NCBI GenBank assembly: GCA_024685775.1
Contig: JAIKVL010000013.1
Location: 1 to 34,414 of the forward strand
DNA from: Clostridia bacterium
Lineage (GTDB): Bacteria > Bacillota > Clostridia > Christensenellales > CAG-1252
Direction: 5' to 3'
Length of the DNA: 34,414 bases
Position numbers and translations under genes: made by a program. The notes beneath the pieces are model-generated. The model saw nothing but the letters and a program-made list of their open reading frames with translations. It was not told where the DNA came from and made no database searches. Positions 6,830 to 16,129 of this stretch are shown here, in pieces (position 1 is the first letter of the stretch; every line of letters begins with the position of its first letter).

Positions 6830-7609
6830 ATGTTACTTGCGATGGACGTTGGAAACACGAATATCAAGCTCGCTTTGTTCGACGGGAAAGATATGCTTTC
6901 CAGTTGGAGGATCTCCGCGACGATTACCCGCACGGCGGATGAATTCGGGATCGCTTTTCGCGATATTTTTTCCGCTCACGGCTACGGGTTTTCCGACGTA
7001 GACAAGATCATCGTCAGTTCCGTCGTTCCGACGATCAACTACACTTTGGAACACGCTTGCACCTATTATATGCACGTTAAACCTTTGATGGTCAGTTCCC
7101 TCGTGGAAACCGGGCTGACGATCGGCTACACCATCCCGAAAGCCCTCGGCGCGGACAGGATCGCCTCTTCCGCGGCGGCGTATCGCCTGTACGGCGGTCC
7201 CTGCATCGTCGTGGATATGGGAACGGCGACGACCTTTAACGCGATCTCCGAAAGCGGCGAATTCCTCGGCGGCGCGATCGCTCCCGGAATGAAGACGAGT
7301 TTGGACGCTCTCGTTTCGCGCGCGTCTCAGCTCCCCCTTGTCGAATTATCTCTGCCCTCTTCCCCGATCGGGACGAACACGATCACGAATATGCAATCCG
7401 GTATCATCTACGGATACAGAGGGCTCGTTGAAAACATCGTTAAAGAAATGAAAAAGCAACTCGGCGAAAAAACGAAAGTCATCGCGACGGGCGGTATGAC
7501 CAGCGTAATTCTGTCGGAAAACACGGAATTTATCGATTATTACGATCGCGCGCTGACGCTCAAAGGCTTGCAGATCATCTCCGAGTTGAACGAAAGGAGG
7601 AAAGCATGA
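6830..7609 (+). CDS. coaX: Type III pantothenate kinase
   Basis: Phosphorylates pantothenate, the first step of coenzyme A synthesis. It has 259 residues, the family length. The ASKHA phosphate loop is MDVGNTNIKLALFDG at the N-terminus. KALGADRIASSAAA holds the substrate/dimer-interface GADR motif. IVVDMGTATTFNAI is the second phosphate motif with the conserved Asp. GGAIAPGMKTSLDAL and IATGGM follow as expected. The start at 6830 fits the family N-terminus exactly and coincides with the predicted transcription start. Its stop overlaps the hom start (ATGA), so the two are co-translated. There is no metabolic link between the two steps beyond amino-acid/cofactor supply. Confidence 0.95.
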   Translation: MLLAMDVGNTNIKLALFDGKDMLSSWRISATITRTADEFGIAFRDIFSAHGYGFSDVDKIIVSSVVPTINYTLEHACTYYMHVKPLMVSSLVETGLTIGYTIPKALGADRIASSAAAYRLYGGPCIVVDMGTATTFNAISESGEFLGGAIAPGMKTSLDALVSRASQLPLVELSLPSSPIGTNTITNMQSGIIYGYRGLVENIVKEMKKQLGEKTKVIATGGMTSVILSENTEFIDYYDRALTLKGLQIISELNERRKA

Positions 7610-8877
7610 AAACAGTTGGCATCGCCCTTTTGGGGCTCGGCGTCGTAGGAAGCGGAACGTACCGCATCCTGCAAGACAAAAAAGCGAAAATCGAAAGAGA
7701 CTACGGCGTCTCGATCGAAGTAAAAAAGGTTCTCGAAAAAGATCTTTCCAAAGCGAGCGCGCTCGGGATCGATCTCGATAAAGTTTCCTGCGATATCAAT
7801 AACGTCCTGAACGACGATTCGATCTCCGTGGTCGCGGAATTCTTCGGCGGCACGGAACCCGCGAGGACTTTCCTCGTCCAATGCCTCGAAAAAGGCAAAA
7901 GCGTCGTCACGTCCAATAAAGAGCTCTTTTCCAAGCATTGGGCGGATCTCGAAAGCGCGGCGAAAAAGACGGGCGCGGGCATTTATTTCGAAGCGTCCTG
8001 CGGAGGCGGCGTCCCGATCATTCGCGCGCTTCACGACAGCTTGCAGGGGAACGACGTTTTGGAGATCAAAGGCATCGTCAACGGGACGACGAATTATATC
8101 CTCTCAAATATGACCGATAACGGAAGCGATTACGACGCGACTTTGAAAGAAGCCCAACGCCTCGGCTACGCGGAAGCCAACCCCTCCGCCGACGTGGACG
8201 GATTCGACAGCACCTATAAGCTCTCGATCCTCTCCTCTCTCGCTTTCAATAAGCGCGTTCCCTACACCTCGATTTACAGAGAAGGAATCAGCAAGGTTAC
8301 GAAAGAAGATATCAAATTCGGAAAAGAATTCGGTCTCACCGTTAAGCTCCTCGCGATCAGCAAGAACGTTAACGGAAAGATCGAGGCGCACGTCTACCCC
8401 GCCTTTATTCCGGACGATCATCCGCTCGCCAAAGTCGGCGGCGCGTTTAACGGGATCTACGTCGTCGGGGATAACGTCGGCGAATTGATGTTTTACGGCA
8501 AAGGCGCGGGCGATCTCCCGACGGGAAGCGCGATCGTTTCGGATATCGTTACGGCGGCGACCAAGGAAGCGCATAGGCGCTACCCATTCATTCTCGAAGA
8601 AGCGGCGCAGGACTTTAACGACGATTTCGTCAGCGAGTACTTCATTCGCCTTACCGCGAAAGACGAAACCGGCGTCCTTTCCGCGATCACGGGCATTTTC
8701 GGAAAAGCCGGTATCAGCATCGACGCCATGGTTCAAAAAGCCGGATCGAACGGCAAAGCGACGATCGCGTTCGTTACGCAAAAGACGACCGAACTCACTT
8801 TCCGCAAGGCTCTTGAAGAACTTCAAAATTCTCCCTGCATTTCGGAAGTTTCCAGCGTGATCCGCGTGGAAAAATAG
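7606..8877 (+). CDS. hom: Homoserine dehydrogenase with C-terminal ACT domain
   Basis: Reduces aspartate semialdehyde to homoserine, at the branch to threonine, methionine and isoleucine. It has 423 residues. The NAD(P)-binding loop LLGLGVVGSGTYRIL is at the start. SNKELFSKH and EASCGGGVPIIRAL follow, then the signature GIVNGTTNYILSNM and GYAEANPSADVDGFDSTYKLSIL with the catalytic Lys/Asp region. The C-terminal ~75 residues (FIRLTAKDETGVLSAITGIFGKAGISI) form an ACT domain, usually the site of threonine feedback. AAAGGAGGAAAGC precedes the ATG, and the start overlaps the coaX stop by four bases. Confidence 0.96.
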   Translation: MKTVGIALLGLGVVGSGTYRILQDKKAKIERDYGVSIEVKKVLEKDLSKASALGIDLDKVSCDINNVLNDDSISVVAEFFGGTEPARTFLVQCLEKGKSVVTSNKELFSKHWADLESAAKKTGAGIYFEASCGGGVPIIRALHDSLQGNDVLEIKGIVNGTTNYILSNMTDNGSDYDATLKEAQRLGYAEANPSADVDGFDSTYKLSILSSLAFNKRVPYTSIYREGISKVTKEDIKFGKEFGLTVKLLAISKNVNGKIEAHVYPAFIPDDHPLAKVGGAFNGIYVVGDNVGELMFYGKGAGDLPTGSAIVSDIVTAATKEAHRRYPFILEEAAQDFNDDFVSEYFIRLTAKDETGVLSAITGIFGKAGISIDAMVQKAGSNGKATIAFVTQKTTELTFRKALEELQNSPCISEVSSVIRVEK

Positions 8878-8895
8878 TCATATTTCTCTAACGAG

Positions 8896-8935
8896 AAAAC
8901 TCCCGCGACAGATCCGTCGCGGGAGTTTTTATTTT
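8896..8935 (+). terminator. Rho-independent terminator of coaX-hom
   Basis: A 12-bp perfect stem AACTCCCGCGAC/GTCGCGGGAGTT with a six-base loop followed by TTTATTTT, about 20 bases after the hom stop. Confidence 0.93.
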
Positions 8936-8942
8936 AGGATAT

Positions 8943-8980
8943 AAAAAAGCGCGTGCCTATCAGCACGCGCTTTTCTTTTT
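8943..8980 (-). terminator. Bidirectional terminator at the end of the giant repeat-protein gene
   Basis: Stem GCGCGTGC/GCACGCGC with a six-base loop. On the minus strand it is followed by TTTTTT and stands about 25 bases after the giant gene's stop. On the plus strand TTTTCTTTTT follows, so it can also catch read-through from hom. Confidence 0.88.
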
Positions 8981-8994
8981 AGGCGAATCGCCGA

Positions 8995-11900
8995 TCAAAG
9001 CAGATCGGAATCCTCGCCGTCCTTCTTTTCCTCTTCGTCATCTTGGAAGAAGTTGCTGCTCTTCGCGATTACGAGATCGTCATCCGAGGAAGAATCGGAG
9101 GAAGTCTTAGAGGAAGAAGACGGAATCGAGATCTGATCGTCGGAGAGCGCGCTGTCATTATAGGGAGAAAGCGCGGCGCTTTCCGTATTGATATCGAGAT
9201 CGTCGTCAAAGAACAGATCGTCCTCGAAGGAGCGGGTTCCTCCGTTCACCCCGGAAGATTTGGCTCCCGTAGGCGTAAACGCCATCGGGCGGAATCCCTT
9301 CGGCGCATTCTTCTTCGCGCCGCCTTTCTTATTATCGTCCTTGCCCTTTTTACCGACCTTCTTATCCTTATCCTTATCCTTTTTATTCTTATCGTCTTTA
9401 CCCTTCTTGGGTTCGATCTTTTTCGGCTCTTTGGCGTCTTTGGACTCGCCTGCGAGTTCGCTTGCCGCCGCAAATGCGGATGCGCTGTCCTCCGCGAAGA
9501 GATCGTCCGTGGACGGGATCTCCTCTTCTTCGGGTTCAGGCGCTTTCTTTCCTTTCTTCTTATCCGTCAAACCCGAAGGCGCAAAGAACATCTTGGTTCC
9601 GCCCTTGCCTTTGGCTTTCGGTTTTTCCGCGGGCTTTTCTTCCGCCGCGGGCTCTTCTCCCTCGATCTCGGAAGCGGACGAAGCGAAGAGGTCGTCCGTG
9701 TTCTCGTCGATCAAAGAGTCTTCGTCGCTCTTCGTTTCGGAAGAAGCGGAAAGCGAATCCGACTCAGCCGTGGTATTCGTGTCGGAGAACAAATCGTCCG
9801 TTTCGGAATTCTGCTGCGACGCGAAACCGTCGGGACGAGGCGGCGCGATCGCGATAAAGCCCGCTCTCTTTCCGTTCTTCGCGTACCTTGCGGCGCGGAC
9901 CATCGGACCTTTCGCCGCGTCCTTCGCTCTCTTCTTCTCGACGAGTTTCTTGATGAGGACGACGGTATAATAGATCAAGACGCCCGCCAAAATGCAGACG
10001 ACGCCCCAAATGATATAGAACCATTCTTCCGGTTGCGCGACCGCGACGTAATACGCGGCGTCATCCTTATAGATAAGCATCGCGCCGTCCTGCCTCAAAG
10101 AGAAGGCTCTCGGATTTCGGGAAGAATACAGCGCGACCGCGACGAAGCCATCCCCCCTGATGTCCGAATCGGGCTTCAAAGGAAGGGAAATCTCGACTCT
10201 GCGGTCGGGTTGCTCGCCGTTCGCCGTGTCGAGCTTGTAGAAGTTCACGGACTTATAGAGCATAATCCCCGCGAAAATAAACTTATTCTTTTTATAGATC
10301 TCATCCGTCTTCGGAACGAGAGTCGCCGAAACGACGTTCTGCAAATAGATGATCGTGATCGTTCCCGGGGCGACGGTTATCTTAAAGTTCGGGTCTTCGG
10401 TCACCTCTCCGACTACGATCGGCGTAACGGAGTTTTCGCCCGCATCGAACTTCATATCGGGAACGGCGAACTTAACTTTCAACGTTGAAAGGACGATGGA
10501 CGAAAGCCTCGATCCGTTTGCGTTCAAGTACTTCAAAACGGGGATCACGTCGCGACCGGTATTTTCAAACGAAGCGTTTTCGACGGTCACGGTGATCGGG
10601 CGCGGCAAGATCGTAAACATCGTGTCGCCGAAGGTTACGCCGCGAACGTTAAAGTTGAAGTACGCGCTGACGTCGACGCCCGAGTCGATCACGATAAAGG
10701 AATGCGCCGAGTTATCGACGTACACGCGGTACGTCCCGACGTCCTCGCCTTCGACGCGACCGATGGAGCTTGCGGAAGAAAGAGTCAGTCCGCCGAGCTT
10801 ATCCTTTTCGCTCTTTTCGATCGTAAACGCGATGATCGGGTTCGCGTCGCCGTAATACTTGGTCAAAACCGCATTTTCCGCCATACGAACGACGATATCC
10901 ACCTTTTCCACCGTGTATGTCGAATTCTCGTTAAATTCGATATCATAGTTGGAAGTAACGTTTTTCCCGGAAGCGTTGACGACGGCAAGCGTCCCCATCG
11001 TTATTTTGAAGACGATCGGGTCTTCGGTCGGTTCGGACGAAAGAAGTCCCGTGATTCGATCGCCCACGCCCGGATTGGTAACGAAATCCGCGGTCGCGTT
11101 TCGATTGGAGTGATCGCGATCCAAAACGTTGATCGCGCGGCGGTCGAAACCTTGCGTATACGGCGCGGTCTGGTTGGCGGGAGAAATCGTGATGCGGCGT
11201 TTGCGGATCTCGAACGTTCCCGTCCGAAGCGTTATGTGATAGTTTGCGCTGACGTCGTCGCCCGCGCCGTTTTGGATCGTAACGGCGGAAAGGCTGACGC
11301 GATAAATACCCGCGTTTTCGCCTTGCTCCCTCTTCGGCGAGCCGACGATCATATCGTTATAAATCAAAGTTCCTTCGGAAACGTCCAGAAGGATCGCGGG
11401 ATCCGCTTCGCCGTAGAGCTTATACTGCCCCGCTTTTACGGAGATCGTCACCATGCGCTCGCGAATGCGATAGCCCGCGGTCACGAGTTTGATTTCGAAG
11501 AGATCGGAAAGAGCGAGCGTCTCGCCTTCGAGAGAAACGGTTCCCGCCGCGGCGTCGTTCAACGCAAGCGTTCCGATCGAGATCGGATACCAGCCGACGG
11601 TGTTGCCCTTTTGCCTTGAAAGCTCACCGATCAGGAAAGAGGATTGATCCAAGGTCGGGAAAAGGCTCGTCATCGTCTCTTCCGAATAATCGACCGCATA
11701 ATCGATGACGCTTTCGACCGCGAAGGGATTGTAATCGCGGGTAATATCGACGGGAGAGATCGTTACGGAGCTTTTCTTGATCGTCGCCTTAAAATCGTCG
11801 AATTCCAGTTCGTAAAGATCGCTCGCGCCCTCGGAAAGCGCGTAGTAGGAAGAAACGTCGATCGAGAGGTTTTCAGCGGGAAGCACGGAAACGAAGGTTC

Positions 11901-14900
11901 CCGCCATCGACCCGACGAAGACGTAGGGGAAGACGCCGTTCTCTTTAACGAGTTCTCCGAGTTTCGCGCCGCCTTCTACCTTGACGGACAAAGACGGAAG
12001 CCCGGCAAATACCGCGACGTTCGTTCCGTCGAACTCCTTATCGTTTACCGACAGACCGCCGACTTTCAAAACCGCCTTTTTGATCTCGAACGCCACGCGC
12101 GGCGTGGACGCGTCCGCAAAGACGCCGTTCGCTTGGGGGATCGAAGTCAGATTCGAAAGAAGGATCTGGACTTCGACGCCGTTCGCGTCGATCTTATAAT
12201 CGTACAAATTTTTCAGGAAAACGACTTCCACGGCATAGGATCCCGGGAGCGTCGGCGCGCCGTCGATCGCTTGATAGGAGCCGCCCGAAAGCTCGTAATA
12301 GAAGACGCGATAATGCGTGTCGTAGGTCAGCATAACGAGGCAATCTTCATCGCCCGCGCGGACGGTAAAGGTCGGGTCGAACGCTTTGGGCGCGCCGTCG
12401 TAATAAAGCGATGCTGGCGGGTTCAAAGTCGCCGTCATAAGCCTCGGAGCGAAGATCTCGAAAGAATACGAGATCACGTCGTTCGCGGAAATATAGAGTT
12501 CGTTTTGCGGCGCGAACTCTCCGAGATACGCCCCTACGCGATACGCGGTGTTATCCCTTAAAAATTTGAGTTTAACGCGATAGCTCCCGACCGCGGAAGG
12601 CGCGTCGGAAGTTTCCGAACCTCCGTCGGGGATATAGGTGATCGCATAATCGGAACCGGCGACGAAAGGCACGGTCGAGAAATTATTGACGAAAGTCGCC
12701 CCGATGGTTTTCGGAGTTCCGTCGAACGCAAACGTTACGGGCATATCGAACAGGACGTCGATCCTCGTTTGATCCTTGATTCGGAAGACGAAATCGACGT
12801 AGCTTCCCTCTTCGATCGCCGCGCCGTCCATATCCGCGCCGAGGACGGTTTTTCCGTTCATAAAGGTATATCTTTCCTCGGTCAGGTAAGCGTCGTTCGA
12901 TCCGTTCGGAACGATCACGATTCTCGCGACGTAATAACTCTTTTCGACGGGTTTGGTTTCGCTGCCCGAGCCGCTGACGACGCCTTGATAGTCGGACGTA
13001 AAGTACAGGATCTTGTAATCGCCCGAAAACGCCGAAACGTTCGTCGAGTAGGACGAAGTCGCGGAATTATACGCCATAAACGAAATCGAGGAAACGCCTT
13101 TGGGGGACGCCGTGTAGAAAAGGTCGGAATCGAAGGTGACCTGCGTCTTCACTTCCGCGGGGATTACGCTGAAAATGACGTTCGCCTGCGTTTCCCAAAT
13201 ATACGAGGGCGTAACGGTCGATTCGTCGTCACCGATCGAGGACGTGGTCGTCAAGACGACGCTCGGATTCCCCGTCGAGACCTCGTGGCGATAAGCGCCC
13301 GTCTTAACGGGAGCGGCGGAGATCAAATAATTGACGCCGTCCGACGAAGCGTAATACGCGCTCGATATCGAAAGCGGAATGCTGAGCGAAGAGAATTGGC
13401 TTTCCGTCTTATATCCCGCGTCGACGTGGCGACCGTTCAGGGCTTTGAACGTAAGCGAAGGGCTGACGAAAGAACCCTTGTACATCGCGCGATAGGAAAG
13501 CGGAACGGTAAAACGGACGTCCACGGAAAGTTTTTGAACGGTAAACGCAAGACGCGCGCCGACGAGTTTCAAACTGCCGGAACGATCGTTCGAAAGCGTG
13601 GTGCGGACGTAATAATCCCCCGCCGCCGCATACGGCGCGATCCGATAAACGGGCGAAGTCGCCTGCGGCGCGTACTCTTCGACGAAAGAGAGTTCGAGCG
13701 GACGGGTATCCGCCGACAAAAGGACGGAGTACTCTTTATTGATCCCGTCGTAGACGAGGTCTTTACTGCTCGTCTTCAAAGTGTAGGAAACGGTGATCTC
13801 TTTCGGAGTTACGGTAAAGAACGAACTCGCGAAACCGCCGCGAACGAGCCCTTTCGCGGTATCGGATTTCAAGAACGTTACGAGGCATCTGTAATCGCCC
13901 GCGAGAACGGGGTGTCCGCTCGGGAGATACGTTTCCGTCCCCGAATCGAACTTAAAGAAAGAGACTTGATACTCGGACAATTCCGAAAGCTCGATCGGAG
14001 TCGCTCCGTTATAGAAACTCAAAATCGGTTCTTTTACGCCGACGTCGTAGGTCAGATCGATGGACGCGGTCGCGACGTTGCCCCAAGCGGTGGAGCCCGC
14101 GATCGAGAAGGTAAACGCCGCCATATCTCCCGACTTTACGTTATAGACGGGTAGAGCGGAAGAAAAAGTCGCGACGGCGAGATAGTCGCCCTGCTCCGTC
14201 GGGACGCCCGCGTGAACGCGGTAGGTCGCCCCGGTCTTTTTATAATAGGAAACCGAATAGCTCGTTCCGAGCGTCAAAGCGACGGGCGAACCGTCGACTT
14301 GATCGGCGAAAGAAAACGCGCCTTCTTCATACGTCACGGATAATCCGCGATAGCGAACGAGGTATTCGCCGCGATAGACGTCGTGTTGGGAGACGCCGAG
14401 CGACGGCACCGCGGTCGTAAAGGTCAATTCAAAGAAGTACGAACCGATCTGCGAGGGCGCGGAAGAACCGATGGAAGCCCCGTTTTTATCATAATACGAA
14501 AGCGAGTATTTTCCCTCGACCGCCGAGCGAACGTCCGCCCCTTGCGAGAAGAAAAGCAAAGCGGGGACGACGCCGGAACCCGTGTAATAATTCATGCCGC
14601 CGTTCGCCGCGGTCACGCTGAGCGTTCCGCTCGTTATGATCTGAAACTCTTTCGTGATGACCGTTCCGGCTTCGATATTATAGTCGGAAGTAACGCGCGC
14701 GTAGGACGAAAAGGTAACGAGGACGCGATAGCGACCCGCACCGCTCGGATAGACGCCCGCGGAGAGGTCCTGCCAACTGCTCAAAACGGTATTGAAGGTC
14801 TTATAAGAGACCGAGAATTTTCTCTCGCCGCCGGCGGTATAGACCGAAGTCAACGCGTTGCCCGCGCGATCGTAAAAGACGGGAGAAAGCTGAATCGAAC

Positions 14901-16086
14901 CGCCGCCCGAATTCATGATCGCATAATCGAGAGGATCGGATTCGGAATTATTTTTCAAATAGGTAACGGTGTACGGAACGGCTTTTACGACGAAAGGAAT
15001 ATCGACGATATCCCCCGACTCCACGCCGTACGCTGCGGAAGACGCGGTAAAACGAACGCGATAAAAATAGGAACCGACGGCGGAGGGCGTGTAGCTGACC
15101 GCGCCGTTTCCCGAAGCCATAACGCGCTCGACGGCGGAGTTCCCGCCCTCTACGGAAGGCGCAACGACTTTCGTCTCATACGACCCGACCGAAGAAAGTT
15201 TCGTCTTGGACGCGTCGGACAACGTGACGGAAGAAAGGTTATCGAAGTACATCGAATCGAGATTCAATTCAAGACTGAGCGACGCGCGCGTCACGGTGAA
15301 TTCGCGATACAAAAGGCGGTTGCCGGAGCCGTCCGTCGTAAGAGCGGAAGGCGCGACGGTTTTGGAAAGATTGACGGAGGGCGCGATCTTCGCGACCAAA
15401 CGATAGGTTCCGACGTCCGCGCAAGTCGAAGTCGGGACGTAAACGGAAGTGCCGCGGTTATAATACTCGACCGCAAGCGTATATTGCGAACCGGAGGTAA
15501 GCGCCTGCCCTTCGAGAAGGACCTTCGCGCCCGAAGTTACCGCGGAATAAAAATCGAGATGCGTGTCGTCCAAAACCAAGGAAGAGACGCCGTCCAGCGC
15601 AGAAGAAAACAAAGAGAGATTTTCATTTACGATCGAAAAACGGCTCTCGCCGATCGAAACGCCGTGAGAAATGACGAGGGGATTGACGTCGGTGTTTTTA
15701 TAGCCGTTCATCGTGTCTTCCGCAACGACGCGGACGAAATACGTCCCCGGAGCGGTGGGCGCGTAATCGATCGCGTGACGATCCGCGTCGAAATACTTCA
15801 AACGGAAATTCGAGCGACGGGTAGAATCGGTGTCTTTCGTCCAAACGGAAGCGTCGTTGCTTTGATAAAGCAAAAAGTCAAACGAATATGCGGAACCGGT
15901 ATAAAGGATCGCGGAAGGGAGTTTCTCTCCTCCGAGCGTAACGTCCGCTTCGAGATAGACGACGGGTTCGGCATACGCCGAATGCAAAAGCGGAGAAACC
16001 GTCAATGCCGCGACGGACAAAAAGACGATCGCGGCAAGCAATAGGATAAAGCGGTAACGGTGATGGTTTGTATGTAACGCGCGCAT
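8995..16086 (-). CDS. Giant MBG/YDG-repeat surface protein with C-terminal membrane anchor and DDLF-bearing cytoplasmic tail
   Basis: A 2,363-residue protein. Residues 1-40 form a signal peptide with a basic start, a hydrophobic core and an AYA cleavage site. Residues ~40-1990 are about twenty beta-rich units of roughly 80-110 residues with recurring 'pGSYxVxVTF' ends. From about residue 1330 on they become recognisable MBG units: KLYGEADP near 1554, KYYGDANP near 1741, each followed by G-x-Y-R-V and N-Y-x-I. A single membrane helix spans about 2020-2046 (FYIIWGVVCILAGVLIYYTVVLI), followed by KKLVEKKR. The ~310-residue tail is low complexity with acidic, Ser-rich and Lys-rich blocks and four DDLF motifs (2097, 2131, 2194, 2289). 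There is no LPXTG. The role is unknown: an extracellular adhesin or stalk with a large intracellular part is inferred. It is downstream of two genes on the same strand. Confidence 0.85.
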   Translation of the reverse strand: MRALHTNHHRYRFILLLAAIVFLSVAALTVSPLLHSAYAEPVVYLEADVTLGGEKLPSAILYTGSAYSFDFLLYQSNDASVWTKDTDSTRRSNFRLKYFDADRHAIDYAPTAPGTYFVRVVAEDTMNGYKNTDVNPLVISHGVSIGESRFSIVNENLSLFSSALDGVSSLVLDDTHLDFYSAVTSGAKVLLEGQALTSGSQYTLAVEYYNRGTSVYVPTSTCADVGTYRLVAKIAPSVNLSKTVAPSALTTDGSGNRLLYREFTVTRASLSLELNLDSMYFDNLSSVTLSDASKTKLSSVGSYETKVVAPSVEGGNSAVERVMASGNGAVSYTPSAVGSYFYRVRFTASSAAYGVESGDIVDIPFVVKAVPYTVTYLKNNSESDPLDYAIMNSGGGSIQLSPVFYDRAGNALTSVYTAGGERKFSVSYKTFNTVLSSWQDLSAGVYPSGAGRYRVLVTFSSYARVTSDYNIEAGTVITKEFQIITSGTLSVTAANGGMNYYTGSGVVPALLFFSQGADVRSAVEGKYSLSYYDKNGASIGSSAPSQIGSYFFELTFTTAVPSLGVSQHDVYRGEYLVRYRGLSVTYEEGAFSFADQVDGSPVALTLGTSYSVSYYKKTGATYRVHAGVPTEQGDYLAVATFSSALPVYNVKSGDMAAFTFSIAGSTAWGNVATASIDLTYDVGVKEPILSFYNGATPIELSELSEYQVSFFKFDSGTETYLPSGHPVLAGDYRCLVTFLKSDTAKGLVRGGFASSFFTVTPKEITVSYTLKTSSKDLVYDGINKEYSVLLSADTRPLELSFVEEYAPQATSPVYRIAPYAAAGDYYVRTTLSNDRSGSLKLVGARLAFTVQKLSVDVRFTVPLSYRAMYKGSFVSPSLTFKALNGRHVDAGYKTESQFSSLSIPLSISSAYYASSDGVNYLISAAPVKTGAYRHEVSTGNPSVVLTTTSSIGDDESTVTPSYIWETQANVIFSVIPAEVKTQVTFDSDLFYTASPKGVSSISFMAYNSATSSYSTNVSAFSGDYKILYFTSDYQGVVSGSGSETKPVEKSYYVARIVIVPNGSNDAYLTEERYTFMNGKTVLGADMDGAAIEEGSYVDFVFRIKDQTRIDVLFDMPVTFAFDGTPKTIGATFVNNFSTVPFVAGSDYAITYIPDGGSETSDAPSAVGSYRVKLKFLRDNTAYRVGAYLGEFAPQNELYISANDVISYSFEIFAPRLMTATLNPPASLYYDGAPKAFDPTFTVRAGDEDCLVMLTYDTHYRVFYYELSGGSYQAIDGAPTLPGSYAVEVVFLKNLYDYKIDANGVEVQILLSNLTSIPQANGVFADASTPRVAFEIKKAVLKVGGLSVNDKEFDGTNVAVFAGLPSLSVKVEGGAKLGELVKENGVFPYVFVGSMAGTFVSVLPAENLSIDVSSYYALSEGASDLYELEFDDFKATIKKSSVTISPVDITRDYNPFAVESVIDYAVDYSEETMTSLFPTLDQSSFLIGELSRQKGNTVGWYPISIGTLALNDAAAGTVSLEGETLALSDLFEIKLVTAGYRIRERMVTISVKAGQYKLYGEADPAILLDVSEGTLIYNDMIVGSPKREQGENAGIYRVSLSAVTIQNGAGDDVSANYHITLRTGTFEIRKRRITISPANQTAPYTQGFDRRAINVLDRDHSNRNATADFVTNPGVGDRITGLLSSEPTEDPIVFKITMGTLAVVNASGKNVTSNYDIEFNENSTYTVEKVDIVVRMAENAVLTKYYGDANPIIAFTIEKSEKDKLGGLTLSSASSIGRVEGEDVGTYRVYVDNSAHSFIVIDSGVDVSAYFNFNVRGVTFGDTMFTILPRPITVTVENASFENTGRDVIPVLKYLNANGSRLSSIVLSTLKVKFAVPDMKFDAGENSVTPIVVGEVTEDPNFKITVAPGTITIIYLQNVVSATLVPKTDEIYKKNKFIFAGIMLYKSVNFYKLDTANGEQPDRRVEISLPLKPDSDIRGDGFVAVALYSSRNPRAFSLRQDGAMLIYKDDAAYYVAVAQPEEWFYIIWGVVCILAGVLIYYTVVLIKKLVEKKRAKDAAKGPMVRAARYAKNGKRAGFIAIAPPRPDGFASQQNSETDDLFSDTNTTAESDSLSASSETKSDEDSLIDENTDDLFASSASEIEGEEPAAEEKPAEKPKAKGKGGTKMFFAPSGLTDKKKGKKAPEPEEEEIPSTDDLFAEDSASAFAAASELAGESKDAKEPKKIEPKKGKDDKNKKDKDKDKKVGKKGKDDNKKGGAKKNAPKGFRPMAFTPTGAKSSGVNGGTRSFEDDLFFDDDLDINTESAALSPYNDSALSDDQISIPSSSSKTSSDSSSDDDLVIAKSSNFFQDDEEEKKDGEDSDLL

Positions 16087-16100
16087 TGGGCACCCCTGCT

Positions 16101-16129
16101 ATTATATTTATGCAATATAATTCTATCAC
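16101..16129 (-). promoter_or_regulatory. Possible promoter of the giant repeat-protein gene
   Basis: Minus strand: GTGATA (16124-16129, 4/6), 17-base spacer, TATAAT (16101-16106). It would start transcription only about eight bases before the ATG, cutting into the AGGGG ribosome site. Read-through from the upstream gene is an alternative. Confidence 0.4.

Noticed and set aside
9361..9390. Hexamer run (CTTATC repeated) resembling a microsatellite
   Set aside because: It encodes the Lys-Asp alternation of the charged tail of the giant protein and is only three to four units long; there is no sign of phase variation.
12769..14154. Long plus-strand open frame (461 codons) within the giant repeat-protein gene
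   Set aside because: It is the antisense shadow of a real gene: Arg-rich composition, no ribosome site, no recognisable family. The same holds for 14383-16044, 9043-10488 and other long antisense frames.
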